From positions 236,127 to 300,126 of the forward strand of contig NZ_JANCLT010000001.1 in NCBI RefSeq assembly GCF_024294785.1: DNA of 64,000 nucleotides, given 5' to 3'. The first letter of the stretch is position 1, and each line of letters starts with the position of its first letter. Under the pieces are notes generated by a model. It saw nothing but the letters and a program-made list of their open reading frames with translations, was not told where the DNA came from and searched no databases. Positions 12,656-22,392 of this stretch are shown one piece after another. The translations under genes and the position numbers were made by a program. The DNA is from Ectobacillus ponti (lineage in GTDB: Bacteria > Bacillota > Bacilli > Bacillales > Bacillaceae_G).

Positions 12656-14984
12656 TGGCCCTGTTTTCCTGCTCTGTGCTGTCATCATATGTAAGGGCTG
12701 TGCGGAAGGTTCCGCTCCTGCCGCGAAAAACATAGGTAATTGCCCCGGAACGATCTGTTCGCAGGACCTGCACATTCAGCTCCTGCAGCCGCTTGAGCAC
12801 AGGCACATGCGGGTGCCCATAGCGGTTCTTCTGCCCGGCTGAAATAACAGCAATGCGCGGCTGCAATGCCTGCAGCCAGGCCGCTGTCGTGGATGTTTCA
12901 CTTCCGTGATGCCCCGCCTTCAGCACATCTGTCCGCAAATCGCCGTGCTGCCGGATCAAGCGTTGCTCTCCTTCCTCTTCCAAGTCTCCGGTAAACATCC
13001 AGCTCAGGCCTCCCATCTCAGCACGCATGACAATAGAAGCATCATTCCCCTGCAAATCTGTCCCCGTTGGAGCCAATATGCGAAATACTGCGTCTCCCGC
13101 CTGCCAGTCCATGCCGCCTTGCGCCTGCACCAGACGGCTTCCCGTTTCCTGCGCCAGCTTCGCAATCCCCGTTTCCAGCTCCGTATAAGTCTTTTTGCTT
13201 CCAAGCCAAACCTCCTTCACGGGGATCCCCCCCAGGATGCTTGCAGCCGCTCCCATATGGTCATAATCGCCATGCGTCAAAATCAGCTTATCGATTTTCT
13301 TGATGCCGTGGCTGCGGAGATATGGGAGCACAGTATCTCTCCCCACCTCATATGTCCGCTTCCGCTTTTGCCACTCTTTCTTTGGGAGGGTGATGGTGCC
13401 GCCCGTATCAATTACATAGGTGCCGCTCCCGCGGGGCAGCTGGATGACCGCACAGTCCCCTTGTCCAACATCCAGAAATGTTACGCGGCCGTACGGGTTC
13501 CATACGTCCGAGAAGTAGTGTACAGCCATCATACTGAGAAACAGGAGCCAGGAAACCAGCTGATATCTCCCCTTCCGCTCCCATTCAGCCAACAGCCAAA
13601 GCAGGGCGGCTGCATACAATAGGGTCAGCCACCACGGTGACTGTCCAAATACCAGATTGCCCAGCGGAAGCTGCTCGCACCATTGCAAAAACGTATGGGA
13701 GACTGATAAAAGCCACCCAAGCACAGCCGCAAGCCCCTTGCCTGCAGCCGGAATGACAGCAGCCGCGCCAAGGGTCAGCAGGCAAAGGGGCATGATGAGG
13801 AAGGAAAGGAACGGTACATAGAGGAGATTCAAAAGAATGCCGTATGGGGAAAACTGTCCGAAATGGTGGAGTGTGACCGGCAGAGCCACAAGCTGCGCCA
13901 CAACTGCTACATACAGGAGATTCTTCAGCATGCCGTTTCCTTCCGCAAGAATGGTGCGGGCTGAAAGCAGCAGTGCCGCGGCTGACAGGAAGGAGAACTG
14001 AAAGCCGATATCATACAGCAGGTATGGATTCCACGCAAGCATACACAGCGCAGTAATACTGAGGGCATCCATGCCGGATATGCGCTTCGATGACAGCGTG
14101 CAGCCCAGCACAATTATGGCGGCAAGCGAGGCGCGAATGACAGAGGGAGAGGCACCGGCCAAAAACATATACAGCGGTACCACAAGGAGCAGCAGCACGG
14201 TTGTGGTTTCCCGCGTCAGCCCGCAGCGCAGCAGAATATAGTAGCAGCCGGCCGTCAACAGGCTAATATGCGAACCCGAGATTGCGAGTAGATGAATGAG
14301 CCCAAGCTGCTGATAGCTTGCTTCCGTTTCCTGTGATAAGTCCTGGCGGTCTCCGTATACGAGGGAGTTGATGAAGCCGGCCGTTTCCCCGGGAAATGTG
14401 CGGTGCACATAATCCACGGCGGCTTGCCTGACCGAAAAGAGCCATTGGGTGAAGGAAGGCTGTTGCATGGAACAGGAGGAAAGAGAAGCGGCCTGAAACA
14501 GGTAATGCACCTCCTGCCGGCGCAGGTAGCCGGCATAGTCAAATGCCCGGAAATTGCGCGCGCCATCCGGAACGGTGCGTTCGCCGGTGAAGGAACAGGT
14601 TGTACCGGCTCTCAGCCTGCCCAGCCGCTCCTTCTCGGCAGGGGAAGAAATCATATAGGTGAGGCGCAGCTTCTCGCCCTGCTTTGTCTGAAGGGCAGCT
14701 GAAAGCCTGTCCCCGTCTATTTGCGGCGCCCCGGTGAACACAGCCTGAAAGGAGCCGGGGTTCGCAGCCGGAGCAGGCTTGTTGTACTGCTCAGTCCAGA
14801 AGCAGTACAGCAAAGAAATGGCAAAAGCAATGCCGGCGGCGGCAGCTGTAAGGCGCCGCAAACAAAACACACAATATATACCGTACAAGGCCGCCACACC
14901 CAGACTGGCGGCTGATAGATGAAGCATCGTAACAGCGATTCCAAGCATCCAGGCGGCAGCAATATAACACCATTGCTCTCTCAT
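12651..14984 (-). CDS. comEC: DNA uptake channel ComEC/Rec2
   Basis: Membrane channel that passes single-stranded DNA into competent cells. 777 residues. Order: N-terminal membrane helices and an OB/DUF4131-like region (about 1-200), the Competence domain with many membrane segments (HLLAISGSHISLL at about 235), then a C-terminal metallo-beta-lactamase domain with DVGQGDCAVIQLP and the metal motif HGDYDHMGA, and GHHGSETSTT. The metal ligands look intact. It follows comEB on the minus strand, giving the usual comEA-comEB-comEC order. Confidence 0.95.
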   Translation of the reverse strand: MREQWCYIAAAWMLGIAVTMLHLSAASLGVAALYGIYCVFCLRRLTAAAAGIAFAISLLYCFWTEQYNKPAPAANPGSFQAVFTGAPQIDGDRLSAALQTKQGEKLRLTYMISSPAEKERLGRLRAGTTCSFTGERTVPDGARNFRAFDYAGYLRRQEVHYLFQAASLSSCSMQQPSFTQWLFSVRQAAVDYVHRTFPGETAGFINSLVYGDRQDLSQETEASYQQLGLIHLLAISGSHISLLTAGCYYILLRCGLTRETTTVLLLLVVPLYMFLAGASPSVIRASLAAIIVLGCTLSSKRISGMDALSITALCMLAWNPYLLYDIGFQFSFLSAAALLLSARTILAEGNGMLKNLLYVAVVAQLVALPVTLHHFGQFSPYGILLNLLYVPFLSFLIMPLCLLTLGAAAVIPAAGKGLAAVLGWLLSVSHTFLQWCEQLPLGNLVFGQSPWWLTLLYAAALLWLLAEWERKGRYQLVSWLLFLSMMAVHYFSDVWNPYGRVTFLDVGQGDCAVIQLPRGSGTYVIDTGGTITLPKKEWQKRKRTYEVGRDTVLPYLRSHGIKKIDKLILTHGDYDHMGAAASILGGIPVKEVWLGSKKTYTELETGIAKLAQETGSRLVQAQGGMDWQAGDAVFRILAPTGTDLQGNDASIVMRAEMGGLSWMFTGDLEEEGEQRLIRQHGDLRTDVLKAGHHGSETSTTAAWLQALQPRIAVISAGQKNRYGHPHVPVLKRLQELNVQVLRTDRSGAITYVFRGRSGTFRTALTYDDSTEQENRAK

Positions 14985-15017
14985 ATGTCACCCCGTTAGA
15001 GGAAGCAATGCTGCTTC

Positions 15018-15434
15018 CTAAGAATATAGAGGCAGATGGACGACTTCCACATCCCGCAAGAAGTGCCGATTCCACGGATTCGGGTACGCATGACTGTAGA
15101 CAACCCGGGTAATGCCCGCCTGCGCCAGCGTCTTCGCGCAGTTTTCGCACGGCTCATGGGTAATATAGGCCGTCGCACCCTTTAAATGATCCCGCTCCGC
15201 GTGCAGAACAGCGTTGGCTTCCGCGTGCAGCGTGCGGATGCAGCGCCCCGCTTCATTAATCAGACAGCCGGCTTCGTCACAATGCTCATGGCCGTGAATA
15301 GAACCATTATAGCCTGTTGCAATAATGTGCTTGTCCTTCACAATGACACAGCCGACACTCAGCCGCGGGCACGTGGAGCGCGTCGCCACCTCCCTTGCAA
15401 TGCTCAAAAAATACTCATCCCAGCTTTTCCGCAT
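15018..15434 (-). CDS. comEB: ComEB, dCMP deaminase family protein
   Basis: Cytidine/deoxycytidylate deaminase fold. 138 residues from the ATG reading MRKSWDEYFL. Zinc and catalytic residues are intact: HAE at 70-72 and PCENC at 95-99. It is noticeably shorter than B. subtilis ComEB (about 189 residues), lacking the C-terminal extension. It lies between comEA and comEC. Whether it deaminates dCMP or serves competence cannot be told from sequence. Confidence 0.9.
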   Translation of the reverse strand: MRKSWDEYFLSIAREVATRSTCPRLSVGCVIVKDKHIIATGYNGSIHGHEHCDEAGCLINEAGRCIRTLHAEANAVLHAERDHLKGATAYITHEPCENCAKTLAQAGITRVVYSHAYPNPWNRHFLRDVEVVHLPLYS

Positions 15435-15492
15435 AACATCTCTCACTCCTTTGCCTTCAGTGTACAAAGGGCGGCAGAGAGCGTCAATGCAT

Positions 15493-16101
15493 TTACGGCA
15501 CAATCATGCTTCCCTTCATTTGCTCAAGCAGCTTCTCGCCAATGCCGGGCACCTCCAACAAATCCTCAGCACGTTGAAACGGCCCGTGCTCCTCGCGGTA
15601 TTGCACGATGGCATCCGCCTTCTTTGGACCAATGCCGGGGATTTGCTGCAGCTGTTCCTTGGTCGCTGTATTCACCGCTATCTTGGCCGCCTGTTCCGGG
15701 GCCTCCGGAGCAGCTATCTGCTCCCCGGCTCTCGGCACATACACCATCATGCCATCCTGCAGCAGCTGTGCCAGATTGATTTTCGCCCCATCCGCTTCCG
15801 GCAGCAGCCCGCCGGCCCGCTCAACCGCTTCACGCATGCGCGAGCCGCCCGGCAGCTCATAGACCCCCGGGCGCTGTACGGCGCCTTTTATATCCACAAC
15901 GAGCTGACGGGGCTCCTGCGGCGCTTTGCTTTGCTTGTTGGTCTCTGGCGCTTCTTCCCGGACGGCGGCAGGGATTCGCGCAGTCTCCTCAGCCCCGCTT
16001 CCCCTTGTCTGACTATAAAACAGGGCGATGAGCAGCATAAGCATAATGCCGGCAATGCCCCATTTCTTGTACTTTTCCAAATAATCCACACCCCTTTCCA
16101 T
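15493..16101 (-). CDS. comEA: Competence DNA receptor ComEA
   Basis: Membrane-anchored DNA-binding protein of the competence machinery. About 202 residues: an N-terminal membrane anchor (WGIAGIMLMLLIALFY), a linker, a SLBB-like segment (VVDIKGAVQRPGVYELP) and two C-terminal helix-hairpin-helix motifs (LQQIPGIGPKKADAI, LLEVPGIGEKLLEQ). The start is uncertain: the ATG at 16101 has no ribosome site, whereas a TTG at 16080 (MEKYKKWG) has AAAGGGG ten bases upstream and may be the real one. Divergent from comER. Confidence 0.93.
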   Translation of the reverse strand: MERGVDYLEKYKKWGIAGIMLMLLIALFYSQTRGSGAEETARIPAAVREEAPETNKQSKAPQEPRQLVVDIKGAVQRPGVYELPGGSRMREAVERAGGLLPEADGAKINLAQLLQDGMMVYVPRAGEQIAAPEAPEQAAKIAVNTATKEQLQQIPGIGPKKADAIVQYREEHGPFQRAEDLLEVPGIGEKLLEQMKGSMIVP

Positions 16102-16178
16102 ACATGACACAAAATCATAAAACGAGGGAAACACTCATATTGTTTAGGAGAAAGCCGCTACGAAGGAGGGATGAAACA

Positions 16179-17003
16179 TTGAACGTAGGAATGATAGGGA
16201 CAGGAAATATGGGGAGAATTCTCATTGATGCATTCATTGAAGCAGATGCATTGACGCCTTCATGCCTCACAATCATCAACCGGACCGCCGCAAAAGCCCA
16301 CAGCATCCGCGACCGATACCCTTCCATTACAGTTGGGGAAACAATAGAAGAAGTCATACAGCAATCAGACCTTATTTTCCTCTGTGTCAAGCCGCTGCAA
16401 ATCCAGCCTATTCTGCAGCAATACGGAGCTTGCCTGACGCGGGAGAAATGCCTGGTTTCCATTACCAGCCCAATCACAACAAGCCAACTGGAGCAAAGCG
16501 TCAGCTGCAATGTCACGCGTGTCATTCCGAGCATTACGAACCGGGCACTGTCCGGTGTTTCCCTTTGCACATTTGGAAAGCATTGCACAGCAGAGTGGCA
16601 GGAGCGTGTAATGACTCTGTTCCAGGCCATTTCCACTCCGCTTATCATTGATGAGAGCATTACGAGGGTTTCCTCAGATATCGTCAGCTGCGGACCGGCC
16701 TTTTTCAGCTACCTGCTGCAGCGCTTCATTAATGCAGCTGTGGCAGAGACGAAAATTACGCGTGAGGATGCGACAGCGCTGGCTACCGGCATGATTATCG
16801 GTATGGGCAAGCTGCTCGAGAAAGAGGTTTTCACCCTGCCGACTCTGCAGGAAAAGGTATGCGTAAAGGGCGGAATTACAGGGGAAGGCATTGCCGTGCT
16901 GGAGGAAGAGACAGGCGACATGTTTGAACACCTGCTGCAGAGGACGCACGCGAAGTTCCGAGAAGACGTGGAGCAAATCAATGAACAGTTTAAACACAGC
17001 TAA
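16179..17003 (+). CDS. comER: ComER, pyrroline-5-carboxylate reductase family
   Basis: 274 residues, Rossmann NAD(P)-binding start VGMIGTGNMGRILI, with the ProC-type C-terminal dimerisation domain (EKVCVKGGITGEGIAVLEE). The start codon is TTG with AAGGAGG nine bases upstream. Divergently transcribed from comEA, as in B. subtilis. Its role in competence is unclear even in the model organism; it may be a late-competence or sporulation-linked paralogue of ProC. Confidence 0.9.
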   Translation: MNVGMIGTGNMGRILIDAFIEADALTPSCLTIINRTAAKAHSIRDRYPSITVGETIEEVIQQSDLIFLCVKPLQIQPILQQYGACLTREKCLVSITSPITTSQLEQSVSCNVTRVIPSITNRALSGVSLCTFGKHCTAEWQERVMTLFQAISTPLIIDESITRVSSDIVSCGPAFFSYLLQRFINAAVAETKITREDATALATGMIIGMGKLLEKEVFTLPTLQEKVCVKGGITGEGIAVLEEETGDMFEHLLQRTHAKFREDVEQINEQFKHS

Positions 17004-17046
17004 TATATGGTTACGACAAAAGAATACAAAATCCTTTCTTTCCCAT

Positions 17047-17078
17047 AAAAAAAGTCCGCGGCATGCGGACTTTTCTTT
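17047..17078 (+). terminator. Bidirectional terminator between comER and yqeM
   Basis: Stem AAAGTCCGC/GCGGACTTT (17051-17059 with 17065-17073), U-tract TTTTCTTT on the plus strand and an A-tract upstream that serves the minus strand. Confidence 0.85.
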
Positions 17079-17130
17079 GTATCAGGCTGACAATGGGCGG
17101 CACTCGGCACAACAAAAAGAAGCCATATCA

Positions 17131-17880
17131 CTATGACTTCTTTCTCGCCGCAAAGAAAATGCGTTCCTCTTCTTCTCCAACAGCGGCATCGCCGTACTCA
17201 CCCGCCACGCTGAGCACTTCAAACCCCGCATCCCCGAGCCAGGCCGCCAGTTCTTCAACCTCATACGCGCGCTGTACATGATCTTCATCAAAACGATGGT
17301 ACATGCCCGTCTCCACATCCTGCACAAAAAAGGTCATTTCATGCTCCACACTGTCCGCATACTCTCCAGGGAAGCAATTCCAAATCAGCGCAATCTCATC
17401 CTCATTTACCGTGAAGGCTTCATCCATGAAAACATGATGGATTTTGTACAGAGAATGCACATCAAACAGGAATAGTCCGCCGTCCTTTATATGCTCCCGC
17501 ACGCGGATAAAGGTCTGCTGGACATCGCTGTCCTCCACCAGGTAGTTTAAGGAATCGCAAAAAATGGTGACCACATCAAATTGTCCCGGAAGCTCCAGCC
17601 CGCGCATGTCCTGCTGATACAAGGGAATTTGAAAGCCATGCTCCGCCAGCTTCTGCTGCGCGACCGTGAGCATGTCCTCGGACAAGTCTGTGCCGGCAAC
17701 AGAAAATCCCCGCTGCAGCAGCGGCAGCGCAATGCTTCCCGTGCCGCAGGCAACATCCAAGACCTCTTTTCCGGACACCCCATGCTCACGGCACATGTTC
17801 TCCACATACTGCACCCAGCGTTCGTACGGCACATCATTCATTAAAGTGTCATACAAAAAAGCAAACCGTTCGTAGCTCAC
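17131..17880 (-). CDS. yqeM: Class I SAM-dependent methyltransferase YqeM
   Basis: 249 residues with the SAM motif VLDVACGTGSIALPLLQRG, an acidic ribose-binding loop (AGTDLS) and the conserved FDVVTIFCDSLNYL segment of the YqeM group. The substrate is unknown. Last gene of the yqeH-aroE-yhbY-nadD-yqeK-rsfS-yqeM run; it overlaps the rsfS stop by four bases, indicating translational coupling. Confidence 0.88.
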   Translation of the reverse strand: MSYERFAFLYDTLMNDVPYERWVQYVENMCREHGVSGKEVLDVACGTGSIALPLLQRGFSVAGTDLSEDMLTVAQQKLAEHGFQIPLYQQDMRGLELPGQFDVVTIFCDSLNYLVEDSDVQQTFIRVREHIKDGGLFLFDVHSLYKIHHVFMDEAFTVNEDEIALIWNCFPGEYADSVEHEMTFFVQDVETGMYHRFDEDHVQRAYEVEELAAWLGDAGFEVLSVAGEYGDAAVGEEEERIFFAARKKS

Positions 17881-18233
17881 TGATTCAACACTTCATGCAA
17901 GTCCTCGCGCGGCACATCGCCCCACAGACGCTCCAGATTATAGTAGCTGCGGTCATCCTTATGGAATACGTGCGCCACTACATCTCCCAGGTCCACCAGC
18001 ACCCAGCTTGCTTCATCAAAGCCTTCGATGCGCTTGACGTCCAAGCCATTCTCGTGCGCCTTTTCCTTCATTTCGCGCACGATGGCCTGCACCTGTTTGT
18101 CGGAATTGCCATGACAGATCAAGAAATAATCCACTACCGGAGAAATGCCATTCATATTCAATACGACAATATCCTCTGCTTTTTTATCATCTGCCGCTTT
18201 TACCGCGACTGTCAGTAATTCTTTATTATCCAT
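17877..18233 (-). CDS. rsfS: Ribosome silencing factor RsfS
   Basis: Binds ribosomal protein L14 and blocks subunit joining in starved cells. 118 residues, normal length, with the family segments KAEDIVVLNMNGISPVVDYF and DVVAHVFHKDDRSYYNLERLW. It overlaps yqeM by four bases and yqeK by eight. Confidence 0.95.
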   Translation of the reverse strand: MDNKELLTVAVKAADDKKAEDIVVLNMNGISPVVDYFLICHGNSDKQVQAIVREMKEKAHENGLDVKRIEGFDEASWVLVDLGDVVAHVFHKDDRSYYNLERLWGDVPREDLHEVLNQ

Positions 18234-18798
18234 TTTGTTGTTCCTCCTTTAGCACTGCATTATAGGCATGGAAGGTATCCGGATATACCGTCTGATTTCT
18301 CTCCAGCAAAAACCGGATCGTATTCTTCAATGCCTGGAGCAGCGCCTGATTCAGGCTCTGTTCCGCCAGCTCCCGGACTTCCTCCACACCGGGAAAGCTG
18401 CGGCCGGGCTCAATATAATCCGCCACATAAATAATTTTATCCAGCAGGCTCATGCCTGCATGCCCGCTTGTGTGATAAAGAATGGCCTGCAGCACTTCCG
18501 GGTCCCGGATGCCCGCTTCCGTTTCTGCTAAGTATGCCCCAACCGGCGCATGCCACAGCTCCTTGTTGTGCTCGAGCAGCTCGGCAGCCATTCCTTCCCG
18601 CTTGATAATCTCTTCCATTTCAGCAATGGGACGGCACTTTGCGTAATCATGAAAAATGGCTGCAAGCTCCGCTTTTTTCTCGTCAGCGCCATAACGCTTT
18701 GCCAGGGCAATGGCTGCTTCCACCACACCCAGCGTATGAATATAGCGCTTTTCATGCATCTGCTGACGGACGAGCTCCAGTGCTCGTTGACGCTCCAT
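18226..18798 (-). CDS. yqeK: HD-domain hydrolase YqeK (diadenosine tetraphosphatase family)
   Basis: 190 residues. HD metal motif [10 protein letters not shown] with an upstream His (YIHTLGV) and downstream [16 protein letters not shown], the YqeK signature; the family hydrolyses Ap4A symmetrically. The start is supported by AGAGGAG nine bases upstream. The gene begins 47 bases inside nadD in another frame, an unusually long overlap. Confidence 0.92.
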   Translation of the reverse strand: MERQRALELVRQQMHEKRYIHTLGVVEAAIALAKRYGADEKKAELAAIFHDYAKCRPIAEMEEIIKREGMAAELLEHNKELWHAPVGAYLAETEAGIRDPEVLQAILYHTSGHAGMSLLDKIIYVADYIEPGRSFPGVEEVRELAEQSLNQALLQALKNTIRFLLERNQTVYPDTFHAYNAVLKEEQQNG

Positions 18799-19357
18799 AC
18801 AATCCGCTCCTCTGAATATACTCCCTTACCTTCTCCGGCAATAGATAGTCGGTGGTCCCGCCGCTTTGGAACCGTTCACGGATCAGCGAGGAGGATACCG
18901 CAAACTCCGGTATCTCCAGCTTTTGGATGGGATATGGTGTATGTAGCGTATAGCCGGGACGGGTCACCCCGACGAACTGCACCATGCTGACCAATTCCTC
19001 CACCCGGTGCCATTTTGGCAGGTACTCCACCATGTCCCCGCCGATGATGAAAAAAAATGAAATGTCCGGATACTGCTGCCGCAGCCGGCAAATGGTATCA
19101 TATGTATAAGAAGGCCCTTCCCGCTCCAGCTCGATGAGACAGAGGGAAAAGGCTGGCTTGCCGGCCGCCGCAAGCCGCAGCATCTCAACGCGGTCCGCTG
19201 CGCCGGCCACATCCTTGCCCAGCTTATGGGGAGGGATTTGATTCGGCAAAAACCAAACCTCATCCAGCCCCAGTGCGTGATAGGCTTCGTTGGCAATTAA
19301 GAGGTGGCCATAGTGCGGCGGGTCAAAGGTTCCTCCGACAATGCCGACCTTCTTCAT
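18752..19357 (-). CDS. nadD: Nicotinate-nucleotide adenylyltransferase
   Basis: NAD biosynthesis enzyme that adenylates nicotinate mononucleotide. 201 residues. Nucleotidyltransferase motif [12 protein letters not shown] near residue 9, [12 protein letters not shown], and the C-terminal ISSS-like SSSLIRERF. It ends with a short extension ([12 protein letters not shown]) that overlaps the start of yqeK. Overlaps yhbY by four bases. Confidence 0.96.
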   Translation of the reverse strand: MKKVGIVGGTFDPPHYGHLLIANEAYHALGLDEVWFLPNQIPPHKLGKDVAGAADRVEMLRLAAAGKPAFSLCLIELEREGPSYTYDTICRLRQQYPDISFFFIIGGDMVEYLPKWHRVEELVSMVQFVGVTRPGYTLHTPYPIQKLEIPEFAVSSSLIRERFQSGGTTDYLLPEKVREYIQRSGLYGASTSTGARPSADA

Positions 19358-19644
19358 GGCAGGACGATTTGCTTATTTTCGCTGGATTCCTTGTACAGCA
19401 CAATCGTGTTGCCGATGACCTGCACCAATTCCGCTTCTGCTCCCTCTGCCAGTGCTTCCGCCACTTCGCCGCGGTCTTCCTCGCAGTTTTGCAGAATGCT
19501 TACCTTAATCAGCTCGCGCACTTCCAACGCCTCGCCGATTTGTTTAATCATATTGTCGTTCACGCCGCCTTTGCCCACCTGAAAAATCGGGGACAAATGA
19601 TGCGCTTGTGAACGCAAGTAACGCTTTTGTTTTCCTGTTAACAT
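19354..19644 (-). CDS. yhbY: YhbY/YqeI family RNA-binding protein (CRM domain)
   Basis: 96 residues; [20 protein letters not shown] and [20 protein letters not shown] are typical of the CRM fold that binds pre-50S particles. Between aroE and nadD, as in B. subtilis (yqeI). Confidence 0.94.
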   Translation of the reverse strand: MLTGKQKRYLRSQAHHLSPIFQVGKGGVNDNMIKQIGEALEVRELIKVSILQNCEEDRGEVAEALAEGAEAELVQVIGNTIVLYKESSENKQIVLP

Positions 19645-19647
19645 GAG

Positions 19648-20481
19648 TTATCCTCCAAGCTTTGTTATAACGGTTTGCTTCATCCGCCCCACGTCCGGCC
19701 ACTGACCGGTCCAATACTCAAACGCGAGTGCGCCCTGGTACACGAACATATCCACCCCGTTTTGCACAATGGCGCCCGCCTCTCTTGCTTCCCGCAGCAG
19801 GCGTGTTTCAAACGGGTTGTAAATGATATCCGATACAATGGCGCCCCTCTTGAGGCTGCGGATCGGCAGCGGTGTATCCGCCACATGCGGCGACATGCCG
19901 ACCGTTGTTGTATTGATGATGATATCGTACTCGTGCTGCTGTGCTTCGGCCTGCTCCATCGTGATTGCCTTTGAGGCGATCTCGTAACGGCAAGCGTCAA
20001 TCAGCTCCTGTGCCCGGCTTGCTGTACGGTTGGCGATGTCAGCCTCACGGACGCCAAGTGCGGCCAAAGAGAAGAAAATCGCCCGGCTGGCCCCACCCGC
20101 CCCCAGCAGCAGAATGCGCTTTTCCTGAAGAGGTTCTTTGCTTATAGATTGCAACGAACGGATATACCCTATTCCGTCAGTGTTATAACCAACGAGAGCT
20201 CCATTTCGGTTAACAACCGTATTGACGGCGCCAATTTGCCCGGCAAGCTCGTCCACTTCGTCCAAATACCGCATGACGTCCACCTTATGCGGCGTCGTCA
20301 CATTAAAGCCGGAAATTTCAATTGCCCGAAAGCCCTTTACCGCATTCTCAAGCTGTTCTTCCTTGATGCGGAATGCATGATAATGCGCGTCAATCCCCAA
20401 GTGCGACAGCGCGTCATTATGCATCAGCGGTGATAACGAATGACCGATTGGATTGCCGATGACACCGTATAGCTTCTTCAT
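19648..20481 (-). CDS. aroE: Shikimate dehydrogenase
   Basis: NADPH-dependent reduction of 3-dehydroshikimate. 277 residues. Substrate-binding [14 protein letters not shown] at the N-terminus, FNVTTPHK with the catalytic Lys, and nucleotide motif [15 protein letters not shown]. Catalytic residues look intact. Part of the yqeH-aroE-yhbY run. Confidence 0.96.
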   Translation of the reverse strand: MKKLYGVIGNPIGHSLSPLMHNDALSHLGIDAHYHAFRIKEEQLENAVKGFRAIEISGFNVTTPHKVDVMRYLDEVDELAGQIGAVNTVVNRNGALVGYNTDGIGYIRSLQSISKEPLQEKRILLLGAGGASRAIFFSLAALGVREADIANRTASRAQELIDACRYEIASKAITMEQAEAQQHEYDIIINTTTVGMSPHVADTPLPIRSLKRGAIVSDIIYNPFETRLLREAREAGAIVQNGVDMFVYQGALAFEYWTGQWPDVGRMKQTVITKLGG

Positions 20482-20507
20482 GTCCCTCTCCCATTGTTTG
20501 TATATTT

Positions 20508-21614
20508 TTAAATCAAGGACTTGCGAATGGAGACACTCACGCCTTTTGGAACGTGTGCCACTACCTTCGCCCCTGGCTCGTTGACTGTGACCCAGCCCAG
20601 GCCGGAGAATACAATATCTGTTTTCCCCTCGCGGATCATGAACTCATGCCTTGTCAGCTCCGGAAACTCCGGCAGTTCCTCGGGCGATGGCGGTGTCAGC
20701 AATTCACCGACATGGTTTTTGTACAGCTCGTCCGCCTTCTCCAGCTTGGTCCGGTGGATGTGGAGCGCGTTGGACATGTAGCATACGAAGGAATGACGTC
20801 CGCCGCTGACATAGTCCAGACGGCCCAAGCCGCCAAAGAATAAGGTTTGCCCTTCATTGAGCTGGAAGACCATGGGCTTGACCTCTTTGGTCGGGGTGAT
20901 GGTCTTCAGGCTGCGCTTATCCACGTAGTGCGCCATCTGATGGTGGTTGATGATGCCCGGCGTATCAAACATAGAAGATGTCTCATCGAGCGGAATGTCA
21001 ATTAAGTCCAATGTTGTGCCAGGGAAGTGTGAAGTCGTGATCACATTCTCCTGCACATCGCTGAATTCCTTGATCATCCGGTTAATGAAAGTGGACTTGC
21101 CGACATTCGTACAGCCGACCACATACACATCCTTGCCTTCACGATACTGTTCAATCGCCTCGGCAAGCTCCTTGATGCCTTGCCCCTTTGCCGCGCTGAT
21201 CAAGAACACATCCGCCGGCTTCAGCCCAAGCTCCTTCGCGCTTTGGCGCATCCAGTGCGTAATTTTCTCGGCGCGGACCGCCTTCGGCACAAGATCAGCC
21301 TTATTGCCGACAAGCAGCACCTGATTATGGCCGACAAAGCGGTGAAGACCAGGCAGCCAGCTGCCGTTGAAGTCAAAGATATCCACAATTTTCACGACAA
21401 GAGCATCCGTCTGGCCGATTCCATTTAAAATGCGCAAAAAGTCATCGTCTGTTAAAGAGACATCCTGAATCTCATTATAATGCTTCAGACGGAAGCATCG
21501 TTGACAAATGACCTGTTCCTTTTCCAATGCGGACGGCGGTGCATAGCCAAGACCCTGCTTATCCTCGGTCTGGATGGTGACACCGCAACCGACACATTTC
21601 CATTCTTCTGTCAA
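20508..21614 (-). CDS. yqeH: Ribosome biogenesis GTPase YqeH
   Basis: Circularly permuted GTPase needed for 30S assembly. 368 residues from a TTG start seven bases after GGAGG; this start lies just past the yqeG stop. The N-terminal zinc finger uses C7, C10, C37 and C40. The G motifs come in permuted order: G4 NKADLV, then G1 [10 protein letters not shown], then G3 DTPG, followed by the YqeH C-terminal domain. Confidence 0.96.
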   Translation of the reverse strand: MTEEWKCVGCGVTIQTEDKQGLGYAPPSALEKEQVICQRCFRLKHYNEIQDVSLTDDDFLRILNGIGQTDALVVKIVDIFDFNGSWLPGLHRFVGHNQVLLVGNKADLVPKAVRAEKITHWMRQSAKELGLKPADVFLISAAKGQGIKELAEAIEQYREGKDVYVVGCTNVGKSTFINRMIKEFSDVQENVITTSHFPGTTLDLIDIPLDETSSMFDTPGIINHHQMAHYVDKRSLKTITPTKEVKPMVFQLNEGQTLFFGGLGRLDYVSGGRHSFVCYMSNALHIHRTKLEKADELYKNHVGELLTPPSPEELPEFPELTRHEFMIREGKTDIVFSGLGWVTVNEPGAKVVAHVPKGVSVSIRKSLI

Positions 21615-21616
21615 TC

Positions 21617-22129
21617 TTATTCCTCCCATTGAATGAGGCCCCGCTGCTTCATATTGCGCATGAGGCGTCTTTCAATTTTTCGATTAAAGCGGGTTACAAA
21701 ACCATCTGTTTGGGCAACCGGAACCACAAGAATTGTATGCAGCCCCAACCGGTTGCCGCCCAGTACATCCGTCAGCAGCTGATCGCCGATGACCACCACT
21801 TCCTCCGCACGCAGCTGCATCGTATGCAAGGCCTTCTTGAAAGCTCTCGTCATCGGCTTGCGGGCGCTGTGGATGAAGGCAATATCAAGCGGTGCGGAGA
21901 AATCCTTTACCCGTTTCTCATTATTATTGGATACAACTGTCACCTTAATGCCGCTTGCTTTCATCCCGGCAAACCATGACTCCAGCTCAGGCGTCGCATT
22001 TGGCCGGTCCCATTCGATCAGCGTGTTGTCCAAGTCCGTGATAATGCCCTTCACTCCGCGCTGCAACAGCGCTTCCGGTGTAATTTGATACACATTTTTC
22101 ACATATTCATTCGGTAAAAACAATTTCAT
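21617..22129 (-). CDS. yqeG: YqeG family HAD-type phosphatase
   Basis: 170 residues. HAD motif I is DLDNTLIEWDRP, motif II VVSNN, and motif III/IV region VIGDQLLTDVLGG; the family is related to phosphatidylglycerophosphate phosphatases. The start is the ATG reading MKLFLPNEYVKN with GAGGTGG about eight bases upstream. The frame stays open 47 codons further, through the DnaA-box region, but that extension has no ribosome site and is not expected to be protein. Confidence 0.92.
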   Translation of the reverse strand: MKLFLPNEYVKNVYQITPEALLQRGVKGIITDLDNTLIEWDRPNATPELESWFAGMKASGIKVTVVSNNNEKRVKDFSAPLDIAFIHSARKPMTRAFKKALHTMQLRAEEVVVIGDQLLTDVLGGNRLGLHTILVVPVAQTDGFVTRFNRKIERRLMRNMKQRGLIQWEE

Positions 22130-22198
22130 TCCTTTTTCCACCTCTTCTAACGGGGAATTTCTGGAAAAGTTTTCGACAGCATTTTTCGCCCTTACTCC

Positions 22199-22297
22199 TG
22201 TGGATAACGTTATGCACATTGTCCACGTTATCCCTGCAGCTTTTCCAGAATTTACACACAACCCATACACAGGTTATCCACCAAGCTGTGTGGATAA
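22199..22297. promoter_or_regulatory. Cluster of DnaA boxes between yqeG and sda
   Basis: Two perfect boxes as TGTGGATAA (22199-22207 and 22289-22297, minus-strand reading TTATCCACA), plus TTATGCACA (22210-22218) and TTATCCACC (22274-22282), each one mismatch from consensus. In B. subtilis this intergenic region also carries DnaA boxes, linking sda transcription to replication initiation. Confidence 0.88.
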
Positions 22298-22305
22298 GCG
22301 CTGCG

Positions 22306-22334
22306 TTGTGGCAAGTCATATTTTTTGATACAGT
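22306..22334 (+). promoter_or_regulatory. Candidate sda promoter
   Basis: TTGTGG (22306-22311), 17 bases, TACAGT (22329-22334). The nearest DnaA box ends nine bases upstream of the -35, a position where DnaA could activate or repress. Hexamers are moderate matches. Confidence 0.5.
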
Positions 22335-22392
22335 AAATGCAACAAGAGGACAAGCTATATGTCCTACTTACCGATGGAGGTGACATGCCGCT

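Noticed and set aside
16085-16180. Possible ComK boxes between comEA and comER
   Set aside because: A-rich runs are present, but the AAAA-N5-TTTT pairs with correct spacing could not be found.
22130-22270. 47-codon N-terminal extension of yqeG
   Set aside because: It reads through the DnaA boxes and lacks a ribosome site; the internal ATG at 22129 has one and matches the family start.
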